DNA from: Notospermus geniculatus
Taxonomy: Eukaryota; Nemertea; Pilidiophora; Heteronemertea; Lineidae
Assembly: GCA_002633025.1 (NCBI GenBank)
Contig: NMRB01000115.1
Coordinates: 526,210 to 590,209, forward strand
Direction: 5' to 3'
DNA: 64,000 bases
Shown here: positions 11,732 to 21,558 of the stretch, one piece after another
How the letters are laid out: each line of letters begins with the position of its first letter
Position numbering within the stretch: position 1 is the first letter of the stretch
The notes under the pieces: model-generated
Databases searched by the model: none
What the model was told of the DNA's origin: nothing
Seen by the model: only the letters and a program-made list of their open reading frames with translations
Translations under genes and position numbers: made by a program

Positions 11732-12762
11732 ACAGTCTAGAAATTTCCGCCTCGGTTCTAAGTTAGCTGCTGTGAGTGAAATTTTCTTGTGTTTTTTTTT
11801 CTTAATCATGGTCCAAATTCCTCTGTAGGCTGTGGTTGCAGACCACATTGTTCAGCGACGGTTTATCAGCGGTGGTGAAAATTTCCCCTGGCATTTCTCA
11901 TTTTTCATGTAACTTGGATTCAACAACAACTCGTCAGCATCATCATCATTTTATATGCTTGCTGCATCATTTTTGATTATTACCCATTTTCTGCAGACTT
12001 GGGGATGGGTTCACACAACTTGCATAGGGGTCACTGTAGCACCCAGTTCCTCAGTGGAACGTAATGTTAATGTTGAAATCAGAGCCATGTCGTTGAAGTG
12101 AAAATTCTGGTTTGTAAACAAATTCCTGCTCAAGTAAGGGGAGAAATTCGAAATATCATGCAGACCTGCCTACCCTAACTTTGAGCTGGCTGTACTGTTT
12201 TTGAGGAATGACCATAAAATGACACTTTTCAGTGTAAAATAATGAAACGCAACATTCTGCAGTTGTTCCTATCAGTGTATTTTTCTATACTTAAGTGTAA
12301 AAACAAAGTTTTGAGTGTAAAAAATATTGTGAAATATGGTGGGTCGGCAGGTATCCATGTTTTCAGATTGCTCATATTCTGTAAACATTCTTTTTGCCTA
12401 CAGCAAACAATTTGCTTGGCATAGTTCATTAAATGAACCGTCAATTCATTAAAAAAAACAACATTTTCAGTTCAACGTCTGGCTGTCAGTAAAATCCATA
12501 ATGTTTAGATAATTGTAGTATGTGATGTCGACCAGATACGATGCATTTCAATTGTAAATATACTTTCCCTATTTTTTCTGTTTTATGGGGCTGGGTATAA
12601 TCATAAATGTAAAATGACAACTAAGACCAAAGACCAAAGATTCATTCAAACCTATGGTTTCCAAATCATCACCAGGGGCCATTGACAAAGATACGTCAAA
12701 GTGTGATATTAGGCCTATCTTTTGTGTTGAACAAAGGATAAGTGTCACACTTAGACTTACTC

Positions 12763-13045
12763 TCCATTCCAGTTCCGAGTGGCGCAAGGTTCATCAACGA
12801 TAGCTCCGCAACGGCTGGGCCGATTTTGATGAAACATACGTCAATCGACTTGGCTTTCTTGGCGGTACAGCCATCATCACTGTCATTTTCCCGAAAAACG
12901 TGACCGAAAAAAGTTCTTTCACAAATCACAGTTCGTCTTTACGGCCGAAATGGCGGCCATTTTGAAATGACGCAATGCATCGTGCACGTGTAAACTGCAC
13001 TGAACAGCATAGCGAAATGAAATGGGTTTTGAGAAAGGGATCCGT
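12763..13045. mobile_element. Fold-back element, one arm, broken by the assembly gap
   Basis: This ~280-base segment is the inverse of 27315-27605, including GATAGCTCCGCAACGGCTGG and GAAATGGCGGCCATTTTG. The other arm is not visible because the N gap starts at 13046. Confidence 0.85.
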
Positions 13046-13501
13046 NNNNNNNNNNNNNNNNNNNNNNNNNNNNNNNNNNNNNNNNNNNNNNNNNNNNNNN
13101 NNNNNNNNNNNNNNNNNNNNNNNNNNNNNNNNNNNNNNNNNNNNNNNNNNNNNNNNNNNNNNNNNNNNNNNNNNNNNNNNNNNNNNNNNNNNNNNNNNNN
13201 NNNNNNNNNNNNNNNNNNNNNNNNNNNNNNNNNNNNNNNNNNNNNNNNNNNNNNNNNNNNNNNNNNNNNNNNNNNNNNNNNNNNNNNNNNNNNNNNNNNN
13301 NNNNNNNNNNNNNNNNNNNNNNNNNNNNNNNNNNNNNNNNNNNNNNNNNNNNNNNNNNNNNNNNNNNNNNNNNNNNNNNNNNNNNNNNNNNNNNNNNNNN
13401 NNNNNNNNNNNNNNNNNNNNNNNNNNNNNNNNNNNNNNNNNNNNNNNNNNNNNNNNNNNNNNNNNNNNNNNNNNNNNNNNNNNNNNNNNNNNNNNNNNNN
13501 N
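13046..13501. other. Assembly gap (456 N)
   Basis: Run of N. Open frames spanning it are artefacts. The gap begins inside a copy of the 27182-27605 fold-back element, probably because the palindrome could not be assembled. Confidence 0.99.
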
Positions 13502-13618
13502 GAAAATTCATCATTGTATATATGAATTACTTAAAACTATAGATTTATGCGTACATAAGATCAAGGAAAGTATGATATTATGTTGCTGCTACGCATGCGC
13601 AGTACGTATTAAGTAGTG

Positions 13619-13875
13619 CTCCTAACGCGGATGAATGTCTATCCAAGATGGCGGTATTCTTCATACAGTAGAGATACTTTTCGTCTCGTCAGAAGTGAAA
13701 CATCGAAAAAGTATCTCACAACGTAGAATGACACATTCGTATCTCCCAACCAATCACATGCGTTAGTTTGCCTACCAGATAAGTGCGCGCACAAAATCTT
13801 GGTAGAAACAAAGATGGCGGTGGGTCGTCGAGGCGACGAATAGAATTTGCAGTGCTGATGGCTTCTGGTAAGTGC
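13619..13875 (+). promoter_or_regulatory. Possible promoter-like GC-rich stretch
   Basis: CpG-containing sequence with two AAGATGGCGGT motifs (near 13644 and 13811) that resemble YY1 sites. It is followed by ATGGCTTCTG joined to GTAAGT at 13859-13874, which could be a very short first coding exon. No downstream exon was recognised, and AAGATGGC motifs also occur in repeats of this window. Confidence 0.2.
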
Positions 13876-14108
13876 ATGTACATCTACGTTTCAAACGTTT
13901 TCAGTAAAACATTGGTTTTCAGGGAGGGTAAAAAGCTAGAAAAATATTTATTTTGACGTGTACCAGTACGATTTTTTGTTCTGCAAAAGGTATTTGAGGA
14001 AGGTATTGATACTCAGTCATGGATAATGTGAAATGGCACCAAAATTAAGGTATGGAAAGTAGGATTATCAATTTTTGTGCCGCTTTTCGCGTGATAAAGT
14101 GTTTGGTA

Positions 14109-14235
14109 ACGATCAAATTTTTCATCCAATTTTTTTTGAAATTCAGATTCCGGGCCGATTGGGGCTTCACTGTATAAACCCGCATATAGGCCTTTATTGA
14201 GCATATTCAGAAAATTGGATGAAAAATTTGATCGT
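14109..14235. repeat. Fold-back element, 25-bp arms
   Basis: ACGATCAAATTTTTCATCCA at 14109 is mirrored by TGGATGAAAAATTTGATCGT ending at 14235. The arms are perfect for about 25 bases around a ~75-base loop. Confidence 0.85.
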
Positions 14236-14824
14236 GTACAGCGGGCATAACGGGTGTGTTAAATGATGCAAGTTATGACTGATCGATCGATCGATGTCAG
14301 TTAACGTTTGGAAAGTTTTGGAAAGAAGTGATATAATCAAGTGTAAGTTAGTTAATGCACATCATGGGACTCCACGTTTTCATTTCGTGATGAAATGGTT
14401 TATGTATATGTGTGTTTGTAAATAGACCTTCGGCTCTGAGATGTAAAAAAGCTCGATTTAAAGGGATAGTTATCTGTTGATGTTTGTTTGAGTCTAGTAA
14501 ATATTTGTTGAAATGTGGTTTGCATTTATGTATATATCAATGCATTTTATCAATGTTCCTGTGTAGAAATTTCTTTTTTGCCGGTGGCTATTTAGCGACT
14601 TTGCCACGTGTTTGGCCCACGAGTGGGTGGTACTTCGATGTAGCCAAGATGCAGCCAAGATGCAGTTAAGTGTATATCCTAAAGCATTGATGGCAGAAAT
14701 TTCTAAAATGTTACTCCTTATTATAAATAGTGCATCGCACCAGTGTGATGGAATTACGTTAACTGGCTGGTAATGGTAAGCGACAGAGCAAGACTGGATG
14801 AGTCTCGTTGACTTTGGCTCGCTT

Positions 14825-14936
14825 TCCATTCACGTGATTTTCGCGCGGCAGACGCTCGAAAGCATTGTTTGTTTCCGCGGCGTTGGTCACGGACAAAGGA
14901 TGCGGCATCGCACCGCTCGAAAATCGCGTGAATGGA
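14825..14936. repeat. Fold-back element near 14.9 kb
   Basis: TCCATTCACGTGATTTTCGC pairs imperfectly with GCGTGAATGGA, and the inner CGAAAATC segment also matches. No coding content. Confidence 0.7.
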
Positions 14937-15109
14937 TTCGTAGGCTACGGGGTATTGATGAAATTGCTTTAAAATGATCACACGTTCACACATGTGATCA
15001 CACAAATGATCACACATATGTCATTTGCGTTATGCTTGTGACACCCAGATAACTTCGACCACATTACTTTTTCACAGAATGTCTGGTCGGGTGCCTGGAA
15101 GACTCAAAG

Positions 15110-15224
15110 GGTCATATGAATAAACCTAGCAAATGCTTTTACTTCACATTTGTCTAGCATTGCCTAGTGCATATGTATTGTAAAATTCAAGTAAAAGCAT
15201 TCACTAGTCTTTATTCACCTGGCC
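15110..15224. mobile_element. Fold-back element, TAGCAAATGCTTTTACTT family, copy 2
   Basis: The core arms are 15127-15144 and 15189-15206. The outer arms GGGTCATATGAATAA and TTATTCACCTGGCCC are imperfectly paired. Confidence 0.85.
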
Positions 15225-15714
15225 CATGTTGTGTGGCACTTCATGAATAAGACCATGTTCTTGTGAAAAACCTTGTGTACTATCCCTAGGATATATCTAG
15301 ATGTCCCACACGTAATGCTAGAATTTGGCATTTTTCGTCAACATGAAATGACTGTTTAGATACGGTAAATATTTACTCAGAACACACCTAATATTTTTTA
15401 ACAACCGGTATTAGGCCTAGATCAAGTTCCCTGATTAGGCCTACCTCCAAGCAGTTTCCCACACCTGGACCAATAATGGCCCTCTATCAGACTTCATCAG
15501 GTTCTGATGCTACAAAAAATATGTTCCAAAAAATACACGTGTCACGCACAACAAGATATCATTACTGTGCTAGTGGCATCAGTAGACCTATTGGTGGTAG
15601 AGCCCTTGCACTAAGGCATCAACACCACCAAATATTAAGAAAATAAATCTACCGAGATGAAAAACAAATTTTTTTATACTACCGAACCAATTTTACCTTT
15701 TCAAATGTGCACCA

Positions 15715-15968
15715 GGGCCCGTATGCCTAAAGGTGGAATAAGCTTAAGCTACGTTTAGCTGACACGCGGAATGCGGATTGCGGAACGCGGAAGCGGAAAA
15801 TGCAATGCATTTTCGCATACAACATATCGCTTCCGCCGGGGATACCGCATCCCTATACCGCATTCCGGATGTCTGGTAAACGCAGCTTTATTCCAGGTAT
15901 AACTTCACGTTATAACGTTAAAAATTATACCTGGAATAAGCTTATTCCACCTTTATGCATAAGGGCCC
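15715..15968. mobile_element. Compound palindrome with GGGCCCGTATGC end
   Basis: GGGCCCGTATGCCTAAAGGT (15715) is mirrored by ACCTTTATGCATAAGGGCCC ending at 15968. A second palindrome lies inside (GTTTAGCTGACACGCGGAAT against ATTCCGGATGTCTGGTAAAC), suggesting one fold-back element inserted into another. Confidence 0.8.
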
Positions 15969-16218
15969 AGGGAGATAGAGTTTATTCCAGGTATACATTA
16001 GTGAGGTTAAGAAACCATACGTTAACCTAACGCTAACGCTAACGATAATTACATCAAAATGACGTCACCGCCAGACGAAATACAACAGATTCATTCGATG
16101 TGACGTCAAAATGATGTCATTAACGTTAGCGTTAGCGTTAACGTATGGTTTCTTAAACTCACTAATGTAACTCCACGTTATAACGTGAAGTTATACCTAG
16201 AATAAACTCTACCTCCCT
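15969..16218. mobile_element. 250-bp palindrome with GTTAGC repeats
   Basis: AGGGAGATAGAGTTTATTCC is mirrored by GAATAAACTCTACCTCCCT. Further in, AAGAAACCATACGTTAAC pairs with GTTAACGTATGGTTTCTT, and short CGCTAA repeats flank the loop. The phrase TTATTCCACCTTTATGCAT occurs on both sides, so this element may sit inside the one at 15715. Confidence 0.8.
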
Positions 16219-16720
16219 TATTCCACCTTTATGCATACTGGCGGCGGCCCATGTAAAAAGCATGGCCCAGCCTATGCACATAGATTTGTGTGTGCATTTT
16301 TATATTCTGGAGGCTTGTCCAGTTCTTGCATGTCGCAAATAATTGAAGGGCAGGCTGTCTATCACCCATTTTATTCAAAATCAAATCATGCTATAACTGT
16401 TTACAGCCAAGTAGGTTGGACTGTTTCACACTGGCTGACCAACTTGGTCTGTGTAATGTAGCAAGCTTTACAGTTGCAATCTGTGTGTAGTATCATGGCA
16501 TAGATATTTTGAAACTATCTCAAAGTTATATTTCAAATATCATTGGAGTATCAATTCATATACACAGCCATTTTTGTACAGAATTTCTTCAATTACTTTT
16601 TCAAACCATGTAAACTTGACGACTTTTCTTCTTCAATGAAATAAATGCACAAAAATGTTTTCCCACGGTTATTTGCCTTATTCGCTAAAAAGATGTCCAC
16701 GGGCTTTGCAATCATGCACC

Positions 16721-16846
16721 AGGCCCCGTATTCATAAAACTACTTAGATCTAGGCCTAAGTATGACACTTATCCTTTGTTCAACACAAAAGATAAGTATC
16801 ACACTTAGGCCTAGACTTCTTAAGTAGTTTTATGAATACGGAGCCT
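16721..16846. mobile_element. Palindrome with GGCCCCGTATTCATAAA ends
   Basis: AGGCCCCGTATTCATAAAAC is mirrored by GTTTTATGAATACGGAGCCT. The inner arms hold TATGACACTTATCCTTTGTT and its complement. A related inner segment stands alone near 12705-12755. Confidence 0.88.
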
Positions 16847-16954
16847 GGGGCCGTATGCATAAAACATCTTAAGTGCAAAATTTCGCTTAAACTATTGTTC
16901 AAAACAAAAGATAAGGGGAATTTTACACTTAAGATGTTTTATGCATACGGCCCC
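16847..16954. mobile_element. Palindrome with GGGGCCGTATGCATAAA ends
   Basis: GGGGCCGTATGCATAAAACA is mirrored by TGTTTTATGCATACGGCCCC, starting where the previous palindrome stops. The inner stem (CATCTTAAGTGCAAAATT) differs from that of its neighbour, though the ends are nearly the same. Confidence 0.88.
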
Positions 16955-17055
16955 TGGGCCATTTTCATAAAACCTAATGCTACCTTGTTTTATACTTACA
17001 TGTACGGTACAAAATTGTACAGTCCAGTGTATACACATGGTGTACGTAGGCCTAA

Positions 17056-17247
17056 GGCTCCATTTCCATAGAGCTCACGTTGACACTTTTCACGCGCCAC
17101 GCTTCACGTTTTCCTTTCGTTCCTCGGAGAAAGCATGTCACAGGACAGGTAATGTGTGTCTCGTTGTGCGCTGAATCGAGGAACGAAAGGAAAACGTGAA
17201 GCGTGGTGCGTGAAAAGTGTCAACGTGAGCTCTATGGAACTGGAGCC
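17056..17247. mobile_element. Fold-back element with ~70-bp arms, CTAA/TTAG flanks
   Basis: GGCTCCATTTCCATAGAGCT (17056) is mirrored by AGCTCTATGGAACTGGAGCC (to 17247). Pairing continues inward through CACGTTGACACTTTTCACGC and further. The flanks CTAA and TTAG look like a decayed TTAA pair. Confidence 0.88.
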
Positions 17248-17915
17248 TTAGGCTGCGTATCCATAGCCTGCAAAAATTCGCATGTGCAGTTTTTGCCGGT
17301 TCCGTGTTCACTTGTGGCCTGTCTCAGTGTCACATGGACAATGAACCTTGGCTTTTGTCGTTCCCATCGGCTGTACCATGTGTACCGTGCGTAACTTTCC
17401 CATTGTTCACGGCACATATGCCCTCTTGACTGGAATGTGGAATGAACATGCTCATTCCAGGTCACAAAGCCACAACGCCACAAGGGAACAGCCTACGGAC
17501 ACGCAGTCTAACCATGCTAGTTAACGTGGCAACCAACGACGCTAGCAAGTTTTGTGAATAGGCTATGGGCCCTGAGAAAAATGGACAATACTTCAATAAT
17601 CAATTTCGACATCGCACATCAATTCGCCAAGCATCACCAATTGCACGACAGCAGTTGTAACGCAGTTGGCGCAACGTCAACCTTGTCGCCACCAGGCTTG
17701 TAGCCTACATGTAGTGCAGTAGGCCTATACAAAGGAGATGGGCTCGCTCGGAAACTAAGCACGCACCTCATGTCAGAAGTCTAGGCCTACTTGGGCCCCC
17801 ACCCCTCTGCCTCGCGTAGGTTATTCTCTCATGACAATATAGGCCTACCGGTACATTAATTCACATCCCTTATACCCCCATATAATCCCCATAAAATCGG
17901 GGTAGCTACAGATAA

Positions 17916-18061
17916 GGCTGCTTTTCAACGAGACGTTTGCGGACGCGGTTTCGGTGGCGGGAGCGGGAGCGGGTGCGGGTGAAACAGCTACGTTGGATCG
18001 ATTTTTTCCACCCGTGCCCGCCTCCAATTCCGCGCCCGCAAACGCCTCGTGGAAAAGCAAC
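17916..18061. mobile_element. Fold-back element 1 of a three-element TTAA chain
   Basis: GGCTGCTTTTCAACGAGACG is mirrored imperfectly by CGTGGAAAAGCAAC. The inner arms are GC-rich (GGCGGGAGCGGGAGCGGGTG). Left flank ATAA, right flank TTAA at 18062-18065, shared with the next element. Confidence 0.8.
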
Positions 18062-18065
18062 TTAA

Positions 18066-18195
18066 GGCTCGTTTCCACAGATGCGTTTCACGCTGCGTGA
18101 TGCGTCAAATCTTTTGTTATTTTCCGCCGCTCTGCTTCCAAACAATGGGCAAAGCGTCAAAACGCTCACGCTACCGCTTCTGTGGAAACGGGCCC
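18066..18195. mobile_element. Fold-back element 2 of the TTAA chain
   Basis: GGCTCGTTTCCACAGATGCG is mirrored by CTTCTGTGGAAACGGGCCC. The flanks are exact: TTAA at 18062-18065 and 18196-18199. Confidence 0.85.
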
Positions 18196-18199
18196 TTAA

Positions 18200-18943
18200 G
18201 GGCGAGCCATCATTGCGAATTTTCATAGTGCTTCAATCCAGGCCCCTCTGAGAAAAGCAGTAAAGACACCCCCACTTGACTTTTGTTTGGGTCCATTGTG
18301 ATCACTGTGCTGTGTAGACACAGGAAAAAAGCAAAATCCCAAGAATTACAAGTTGATTATATTATGTAATCCAAAACAAAGAAATTCGCCAAACATGAAA
18401 AACAGGTACAATTTTCTCAGAGAAGAAGCATGTAAATGACACATTCAGGTAGTGGCAGCAATGCCACAAACCCATAGAACCTGGGGTGGCAAGGATGTCT
18501 TGACCAGCATTTCATAGACAGCATACACGCTCAGTACATTAGAAGAGAACCAGGAAGTAAAATCCAGATCCAATATGGCCGCCCTGTTTTTGGAAAATTG
18601 GCAGCATGCATGCAGTTCACTTGTGGAGTACTCTATGTCTGTTGAAAATAATGCTACCAAAAGGGGTGGACTGGGTAGAAAAAACGACGAACTTTACGAC
18701 ACGCATGTTGTTTGATCTTCAAAGTGTGCCATTTCTTGGGAAAGTGTTCCGACAACTAGTCTTTTGTTTCAACTTATTAGCTAATTAGTGCGTTCCAAGA
18801 TACATCTCATTCAATTCCTTTTGACTTATAGACCCCGCAGGTGCCTTCATTTCCGTCATATATCTTGTACTTTTATGGCATTTTGACATCTTTTATTTAC
18901 AACGCCTGGCCACGTTTCAAAAATTGCAAACGTTGGCTCGCCC
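18200..18943. mobile_element. 744-bp element 3 of the TTAA chain
   Basis: GGGCGAGCCATCATTGCGAA (18200) is matched inverted by GCAAACGTTGGCTCGCCC (to 18943). The flanks are exact: TTAA at 18196-18199 and 18944-18947. It is longer than its neighbours, with a non-palindromic interior and no transposase frame. Confidence 0.8.
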
Positions 18944-18996
18944 TTAAGGAGGAAATTGTGTATTCCAGGCGGATTAAGTGCCTCTGACTAAAGTAA

Positions 18997-19032
18997 AATG
19001 AAATGGTCCAGGGACCATGTGCTCACCTGGGT
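18997..19032 (-). repeat. Dispersed 35-bp element end (GTGAGCACATGGTCCATGGACC type)
   Basis: Inverse of a phrase also present at 8453-8486, 48602-48637 and 57061-57095. It contains a short palindrome TGGTCCATGGACCA or close variants. Confidence 0.75.
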
Positions 19033-19194
19033 GTACTAATGTACAGAAGAATGAATGACAAAATGTTCCTGGGTCAATTTACGTCATGTTCAAAATTTTG
19101 GCAAACATACATGTAGGCCTACATGCAATATCAAGGGTAATCTAGATACATGTACAAATTCACACCAGGCTAGAACGTTCTTCTAGTTTTTGCT

Positions 19195-20760
19195 GTGTGA
19201 TGGAGTAGGAAGCAGTTTTATATTCTACTTCCTAGGCTTCTATTAGCCTACATTCTTCTTCCATCATAGAAAAGCAGTTTCATCTTCTACGGGAAAGCAA
19301 ATCTTCTCGTTCTACAGGTCGAGTAGGAAGGAGTTTTATATTCAGTATAACAGTAGCTGCTCCTTACGCCTGGGTAACCTAGGCGTAAGGAGCAGCTACT
19401 GTACATTCTCCTTCCAATCCACAGAAGTAGGAATTGGCAGTTTCATATTCTCCTTCTACAGCAATATAGAAAGCAGTTTATCTTCTCGTTCTACAGGTCG
19501 AGTAAGGAGTTTTATATTCCCCTTCCACAGGAATGTGAAATAGAAATCGGGTTTCTAAGATGAAAGACATTGCTTCCTACCAGACTCGAACCCACGGACC
19601 TTCGCATGAGGCATAAATCGCCAGCACTACGGGGCAGCACGCCTTTACCACTAGGCCAAATCCCAATCTTCAAAAAAGATGGTTCAATGGCCTATGTTAA
19701 ACGAGGCGTCCATCAGTACCCTGCGAGTAGTCCGAACCCAGTTTGGTTATGCGAGGGGTCAAATACAAAGGAGATACAAGTAAAGAATGTGAAATAGAAA
19801 TCGGGTTTCTAAGGTGAAAGACATTGCTACCAGACTCGAACCCACGGACCCCTTACACAGGAGTAGGAAACAGTTTTATATTCCCCTTACACAGCAGTAG
19901 GAAACAGTTCTATATTCCCCTTACACAGGAGTAGGAAACAGTTTTATATTCCCCTTACACAGCAGTAGGAAACAGTTCTATATTCCCCTTCCACAGGAGT
20001 AGGAAAACAGTTTTATATTCCCCTTACATAGGAGTAGTAAACAGTTTTATACATGTATTCCCCTTCCACAGGAGTAGGAAACCATTTTATATTCCTCTTC
20101 CACAGGAGTAGGAAACAGTTTTATATTCCTCTTCCACAGGAGTAGGAAACAGTTTTATATTCCCCTTCCACAGGAGTAGGAAACAGTTTTATATTCCTCT
20201 TCAGCAGGAGTAGGAAACTGTTTTAGCTTCTCCTTCCACAGACAGACGTTGCAAGCAGTTTTATCTTCTTCCGCAGGCGTTGGAAGCAGTTTTATATTCT
20301 CCTTCAACAGGAGTAGGAACCAGTTTTATCTTTTACTTACACAGGGTAGGGAAGAGTTATATCCCCATCCACAAGAGTAGGAAGCAGCAGCTGTATATTT
20401 TACTTCAACAGAAGTAGGAAGTAGGAAGCCGTTTTATATTCCCCTTCTATATTCTCCTTCTGCAGGAGCAGAAAGCAGTTTTATGTTCACCTTTCACAGG
20501 AGTAGGAAGTAGTTTTATATTCTGTTTCACAGGAGTAGGAAGCAGTTTTATATTCTCTTTTCACAGGAATAGGAAGCAGTTTTATATTCTCCTTCAAAAG
20601 GAGTAGGAAGCTGTTCTATGTTCTTCTACAGGAGAAGGAATCAAAGTTTATAATCGTCTTCCACATGGGGAGAAAGCTGTTTTATTTTCTCCTTCAGTGG
20701 TCGTAGGACGCAGTTCAGTTTTATCTCTCCTTCCACAGGAGTAGGAAGCAGTTTACCTAT
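19195..20760. repeat. ~35-bp minisatellite array
   Basis: Degenerate units of 33-38 bases around CACAGGAGTAGGAAACAGTT followed by TTATATTCCCCTTC. They are most regular from 19855 to 20200 and decay toward both ends. A tRNA-related insert (about 19533-19860) interrupts the array. Confidence 0.93.
19580..19661 (-). mobile_element. tRNA-derived SINE head inside the minisatellite
   Basis: On the minus strand the sequence has an A-box-like TGGCCTAGTGGTAAAGG followed about 50 bases later by a B-box-like GGTTCGAGTCT. A ~65-base segment holding the B-box part (starting ATGTGAAATAGAAATCGGGT on the plus strand) occurs twice, at 19534 and 19788. No complete cloverleaf with acceptor stem was found, so a SINE is more likely than a functional tRNA. 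Confidence 0.6.
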
Positions 20761-21242
20761 GGAGCGAGAAAAATGTACATCTATGTTATTGGCAGTTTTA
20801 ATGCTACCAAAAGGAAAAGAAAGAAATAATTTATCTCCATATAAATTATATTTACACAAATTAAATCCAAAGCAATCTGGACTTTGCGGGATTCACTAAA
20901 ATTTTACAGAATACAACTACAATGTACATAATGATACAGAACCTTATGGGAAGTACCGGTACATGTATCACATTTCTGAGGCTGCATAGGAAAATCCGTC
21001 GGATGTCACTGGATGATCAGATTGCCTGTGCATTGATCTGCTGCTGTTTACCTGTTGCATAACAAAGTACATTTCAGCTATTGAAATATATGGGTTCACC
21101 AAGGCCATTACCACTTTTCCTCAAATGCGACATCCAACGAGTTTTCCAAGACTGCCGTGCCAGTTTTTGACCTGTACATCCAAATGTCCTCTCTCATTCA
21201 ATTATGTCAGAATACAATTTTTACTTTACTTATACATGTTTA

Positions 21243-21558
21243 TTACAAATGTTTTGGCAATGGATTCACAACCATACTCTCAATGCATTCAAACACCGTG
21301 TGTGGGTCCTGGTCCGCGTTTATGTGCTGACCATCAACATAATAGTCTGCAATTTCCTCCACATATGCATGATACTGGGACAACCTCTTTCGGACGGATG
21401 CATCGCTGTCTTTCGGATGAACTTCGAGTCTGTCTTTGACCTCCTGGGTACGAGGTGGATTATACATCATGTGGTAACGGTCGCCGGTGATGGGATCGGT
21501 GGCACGGAGGGTCAGCCTCTCGATGACTGAGTCGTTCGGTACATCTAGGAAGAACACT
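21243..21558 (-). CDS. AK8: AK8 coding exon 9 (C-terminus)
   Basis: [20 protein letters not shown] through [15 protein letters not shown] to NPLPKHL and TAA (21243-21245). It holds the LID of domain 2 and the conserved NPLPK terminus. A minus-strand AATAAA overlaps the stop region (21239-21244). Confidence 0.95.

Noticed and set aside
12939-13616. Three long frames of 167-213 residues
   Set aside because: They run through the 456-N gap and consist mostly of unknown residues.
19195-20760. CRISPR-like array of regular repeats
   Set aside because: Units are contiguous and degenerate without distinct spacers, and the host is an animal: a minisatellite.
21239-21244. AATAAA on the minus strand as the AK8 poly(A) signal
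   Set aside because: It overlaps the stop codon, so it would leave almost no 3' UTR; probably chance.
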